Shown here: piece after piece, positions 33,501-36,470 of the stretch
Numbering within the stretch: the stretch's first letter is position 1
Layout: every line of letters starts with the position of its first letter
Source: Pelargonium nanum
Taxonomy: Eukaryota; Streptophyta; Magnoliopsida; Geraniales; Geraniaceae
DNA: 36,470 nt
Direction of reading: 5' to 3'
Assembly: GCA_036897485.1 (NCBI GenBank)
Contig: JAYMTF010000437.1
Coordinates: 1-36,470, forward strand
Program-made: the position numbers and the translations under genes
Notes under the pieces: generated by a model
The model's input: only the letters and a program-made list of their open reading frames with translations
Databases searched by the model: none
Told to the model about the DNA's origin: nothing

Positions 33501-36470
33501 GGTTCCGAAAAGAAACACATTCTGTCTACTAATCTAGAACATAACACATTAGTTAAGCAAGAAGTTGAAGATACACACTATATTCACTAATCTAGAACAT
33601 GTCACATTGACATGTACTCGTTATAAGAACATATGCATCTTCTATAATAATTGTTTTTTTCTTCATATTATGTGTTTGGTTCAGCTATAACCATAGACAT
33701 GCTAATATAGTAACTAAAGCCACCATGAGGCAGTAGAATCTCTAACATTCAGTTCAATGCTGATGAATGAGCTGAAAGCCCCAAATATTCTTATAACTTA
33801 TGTAAGAAAATCAGCAACAGAATAACTACAACAATAACAGCAACCAAGCCTTCGCCAATTTTGGGATCGGCTGCTACATGAATCCTTTAGCAAAACACTT
33901 TGAGATCCTCCGCGCGTGTTCTCCTTCTTCAATCCATCATATCCAAAGATATCTCTTTTGTTAAGGCAAGTAAAAATTATGTCTTTCCTCACAACTTTTT
34001 CCAATGTTAATTTAGGTCTACGGTTTTCCACTACTACCCCTTTTAGTTTCTCCTATTTGAATTCTTTCACAGGTTTACTAATCTCCTACGCTCTACGTGT
34101 CTAGACCACCTTAAATGGTTTTTGCGCATCTTGTCTACAATTGACGTGACCTCAATTTGTCATCCAATAGTCTCATTACTAATCTTATCCTTCCTAGTGT
34201 TACCACTTACCACACATCCAACTAAGCATTCTCATCTCTGCTACACCATCTTATGACTTTGGAGCCCGACATTTAGTCTTATATATCACAGTTGGCCATA
34301 TAGCTAGCCTATAGAATTAATCTTTCACCTTTAGGGGCATTCCATTAACACAAAAAACTCATGAAGCCCTTATCCACTTCAACCACCAACACTAATTCTA
34401 TTTCTAACATCCTCTACAATCTGTCCATCTTTCTGAATTATAAATTGAAGATATCTAAAATGGTCACTATAGTAACTTCCTAAATGCTTAGAGTCAATCC
34501 TAAATGCAATCTTATCATAATGAAAAATCTTTGGTCATTCCCCCACTAATCTTCACACTACTTGATACTCCTTACATATCTCTAATTAAATAAATATACT
34601 TAACATTTGAAAATATATAACAAAATAAATAAGCAAATGACCTTTGAATTATTTGAAGTCCACGGCTTTTGAGAAGAAATTAATTGGACACGGGGATCCT
34701 TCTTTTGGGATAATGCTAGCCCTGTACGTCTTCGGCAAGCAGCCTGAAAATCTTTAAGGATTTTAACACGCTCTTTTAGTTTTCTGTTCTCCTCGATTCT
34801 AGCTTCAATCTGAATCAATTTACTCCGAATAAACTTCTGACAGGATCTATTCTTCTTAATGGCATCATAGAACATTTGTGCAGACTTAGGGAAGCTAGAA
34901 GATTGGAGTGGCAACAAGGATAAATTAGGTACATCTGAGTGATGCCACTCGATGAAGCCAGAAGACTTCCTCTCAACATTATCAAGAAAATCTTCACACA
35001 CAATACTTGTACTTTTAGACAAATCATTGGAAGTGTCCTCTGAGGCTATAGCAAGGGCATGCCCCTGCTCGGGTTTCTGCAACATATCCTCAGTGCTCTT
35101 ATCCAAAGTACTTGTTTCACGTACTAACAAAAGGGTAAATCGTGTTAGTTTTGGAGCATTAAAGACACATGCACAGAGTATTTTGCAAAATCTGAAATAA
35201 TGAAGACATCTACAAAGCATATGAATGTATAAAAGAAGACTTAAGAACCAATGTTACATGTACGCATATATAACTGAGAATAACGATCATATGAGAACTT
35301 TTAATTCCAGTACATATTAACAAATATTGAAGGAAATTACATGATTAATGGGTTACATGCATGTCTATCATACAATATGACAGCAAAACTACAGCCCATT
35401 TCTATAAAATCAGCGTAGAAATGTGTGATGGGCAATAAAAGAGCAAAAGGAAAAGTACACATCCGTTGAAGACACACAATTTTTCGCATTCTATTTAAAT
35501 ATAATGAAAAGATCCCAAGAGCTTAAGAGTTAATAATGCTACATAAAAAGCATACTTTTATATTTTCCTCAGCTTGCTAAGATGAAGAAATGTCTCTTGC
35601 AATAAAATTAAATAGAATAAAAAATGGAAAATATATTCTTGTAGCTGTAGATGAAGTTCATTGAAATACAGATTAGGCAGTGAATTATGACAGCAGAGAT
35701 AGCATATATGCTGTATCACAGTTTAAAACCCTACCATTCAGAAACAATTGTGTATCTCAAAACCTTATAGGTTACATTTGGTTCTTGGATTTGATTAAAA
35801 ATTTGGTATTGAGCCAAATACAAATTCTCTTAGCTACAATTCAGAATTTCAAATCAAATCAAAGTTTCCAAACCTTTGATCATGATCAAAAGTAACTGTG
35901 TGCCAAAATAACAGCTATACTTGGCATGTCTGTTGACAAATTCTGATTTTCATTGCGTGAAGCAAGAAATAGCAATTATAAGCTAAATTAACATTGATAG
36001 TGATCAAGTGTCCATTGTGAACATTATCATCAGAGTTCACATGTCTGTTAGCAAATTTCGATTTTCACAGTGTTGAAGCAAGAAATAGCAATTACAGACA
36101 TCACAAAATCAACATCAATAGGAAGGAGGAAACTCACAGCTACTATAAGCCGCGAACCGCCGCTGAATGGCGCGGAGGGTTTCAAAATCGTCGTCGTCGT
36201 CATCGGTACCGGAAGCGGCGGGAGGAAGCGAGCAGAGAGGCGGTAATGACAGAGGCTGCTGGCCGATATCGGAGTTGACGGAGAAGCGCTTCTGTATGTT
36301 CCGAAGCAGCTCGAGATCGTCTTCTTCGTCGTCGTCGCTGTCCCCGTCAGAGTCGGAGGGCGCGGCTGCAGCGGCGGCGGCGGTGGCGGCGGCGGGGTCG
36401 GTGCCGGTGAGCATGCAGGCGCGCCTTAGGGCTTCCAAATCTTCATCGAAAACGGCGTCGTCGTCGTCGC
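24521..36470 (-). CDS. MYB4R1: Four-repeat MYB protein MYB4R1 / SNAPc subunit 4 homologue, 5' end beyond window
   Basis: Visible exons in order: 36470-36138, 35123-34642, 32963-32764, 32426-32256, 29412-29098, 28476-28318, 28241-28092, 27987-27778, 27691-27653, 25085-24521. All junctions are GT-AG and in frame, giving 873 aa. The start codon lies past 36470, probably only a few codons away judging by Arabidopsis MYB4R1. Order: acidic and Ala-rich N-terminus; helical, charged segment in exon 2; Myb half repeat ending NWDQLASMYVAGRSGAECEA; then four full Myb repeats (GPWTPQEDK, KEWTREEDDK, GRWSRDEDKR, GKWTEEEDSR); a lysine-rich tail with nuclear-localisation-like runs (KRKSNSHSRKRKK, KKRKRAPKK). 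Four and a half repeats are the signature of SNAP190/SNAPC4, the DNA-binding subunit that reads the snRNA promoter element for Pol II and Pol III snRNA genes. Introns 1, 2, 4 and 9 are long, and introns 2, 4 and 9 hold mobile elements. Confidence 0.95.
25856..26175 (-). mobile_element. TRIM (miniature LTR element) nested in the LINE
   Basis: A 320-bp element whose two terminal direct repeats are 25856-25961 (106 bp) and 26067-26175 (109 bp). Each starts TGTTAA and ends TTAACA. A perfect 5-bp target duplication, CATAT, flanks it (25851-25855 and 26176-26180). The 105-bp interior has no coding capacity. On the - strand TGGTATGGTTCGGGCC sits close to the 5' repeat, near the expected tRNA primer site, and GCACGTGAGG lies close to the 3' repeat. 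Its repeats differ at roughly 15% of positions by eye, so it is an old insertion. It looks structurally whole for a TRIM. Confidence 0.85.
26920..27328. mobile_element. hAT-like non-autonomous element nested near the LINE 3' end
   Basis: It begins TAGGGATGACAATTCATG and ends AATTACCAGCTA, imperfect inverted ends of the same type as the 610-1079 element. The inside repeats words such as AACACGACC, AACACGACACAATT and GGGTCA. It splits the LINE between its last coding part (GGAGGAGGAGAATACGG) and its 3' tail. The flanks ATACGGAC and AAATACAA do not give a clean 8-bp duplication, so the exact ends are uncertain. Confidence 0.6.
28674..28716 (+). repeat. G-rich tract fitting a G-quadruplex pattern
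   Basis: Six runs of three or more G (28674-28679, 28683-28687, 28690-28692, 28698-28700 and two more to 28716) are separated by short loops, in intron 5 of MYB4R1 on the template strand. The RNA of the gene would carry the C-rich version. Pattern only. Confidence 0.6.
29905..30161. mobile_element. Stowaway MITE in MYB4R1 intron 4
   Basis: Ends are CTCCCCCAATCCCAAAATAA and, reverse complement of the right, CTCCCTTTGCCCCCAAAATA, with TA on both sides (29903-29904 and 30162-30163) as the Tc1/mariner target. It shares CACATGTGCACGAGG-like and TTAGTTAGT words with the copy at 6414-6662. Non-coding. Confidence 0.82.
30256..31290. repeat. Low-complexity repeat region in MYB4R1 intron 4, with an internal tandem duplication
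   Basis: It opens with TAGGGGTGGGCACAATG, a typical start of plant hAT-like non-autonomous elements, and is rich in GGTT/AACC-type words. No matching right end was found, so the upper limit is a guess. Inside, 30690-30836 and 30860-31005 are diverged copies sharing CTTACAATTTTGGA, AACATTA, GTGTTGATA-CTTGT, TAATGATC, GTTGCATTTTACAATT (or GATGCATTTTACAATT) and GGTG-TCT. Open frames here are by-products. Confidence 0.5.
31603..31770. repeat. Five dispersed copies of a near-palindromic CACAGTCGCGACT motif
   Basis: CACAGTCGCGACT starts at about 31603 and 31713. The variants CACAATCGCGACTGTAC (31647), GTACAGTCGCGACTCTAC (31672) and GTACAATTGCGACTGTG (31755) lie between and after them. The core AGTCGCGACT is a perfect palindrome. 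The segment is part of an unidentified GC-richer island (about 31530-31790) in intron 4 of MYB4R1, probably a fragment of an old mobile element, but I could not identify the family. Confidence 0.6.
33812..34560 (-). mobile_element. Second degenerate LINE fragment of the same family, MYB4R1 intron 2
   Basis: Read on the - strand it matches the LINE at 25490-27420: AAGATTGCATTTAGGATTGA, words for FRYLQFIIQKDGQIVEDV, AGAGATGAGAATGCTTAGTT, GTAGGAAGGATAAGATTA-like text, and the closing words CCGATCCCAAAATTGG and GGCTTGGTTGCTGTTATTGT that form the family's 3' tail. It is 5' truncated, with stops and deletions throughout. It lies in the same orientation as the gene, opposite to the copy in intron 9. 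Confidence 0.8.

Noticed and set aside
1-36470. tRNA, rRNA, CRISPR or bacterial-type operon signals
   Set aside because: No tRNA B-box with a matching cloverleaf, no rRNA-like stretch and no regularly spaced identical repeats were seen. The window is ordinary plant nuclear DNA.

Overview
The window is nuclear DNA of a eudicot plant. The genes have many short exons separated by AT-rich GT-AG introns. Five recognisable gene models all have close Arabidopsis relatives, and the spaces and introns are full of plant transposon remains (CACTA, hAT-like, Stowaway, MULE-like, LINE, TRIM). I cannot name the species.

Layout, left to right. Positions 1-238 are the end of a CACTA transposon that runs off the left edge. 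A hAT-like repeat follows at 610-1079. An intronless secreted matrix metalloproteinase lies on the + strand (1740-2822). Every other gene is on the - strand: a DUF1218 four-helix membrane protein (3471-7244, 3 exons, with a 2.7 kb repeat-filled intron); the U2 snRNP splicing factor SF3B2 (8109-16184, 18 exons, complete, 575 aa); a membrane-anchored cyclophilin of the CYP21-4 type (17975-21012, 7 coding exons plus a 5' leader exon near 22372-22450, 234 aa); and a four-and-a-half-repeat MYB protein, MYB4R1/SNAPC4 (24521 to beyond 36470, 10 visible coding exons, 873 aa visible, first codons off the right edge). I assembled the models by hand from splice sites. Every junction is GT-AG, keeps frame, and gives a protein collinear with its family from memory.

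Functional links. SF3B2 acts in U2 snRNP at the branch site, and SNAPC4/MYB4R1 is the DNA-binding subunit family for snRNA gene transcription, so two genes of the snRNA/splicing machinery lie about 8 kb apart on the same strand. This is probably coincidence. The cyclophilin and the DUF1218 protein are endomembrane proteins, and the metalloproteinase is an extracellular, probably GPI-anchored enzyme. There is no sign of an operon, CRISPR array or prokaryotic system.

The most notable structures are: a nested transposon stack inside MYB4R1 intron 9 (a broken LINE carrying a TRIM with a perfect 5-bp target duplication and, further along, a hAT-like element); a second copy of the same LINE family in opposite orientation in intron 2 of the same gene; introns placed at the homologous codon in successive Myb repeats; a roughly 1 kb element with exact 9-bp direct repeats at 22754-23764; a tandem duplication in a CYP21-4 intron interrupted by a MULE-like insertion; and a cluster of five near-palindromic TCGCGA motifs at 31603-31770. 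I found no clearly new protein system.
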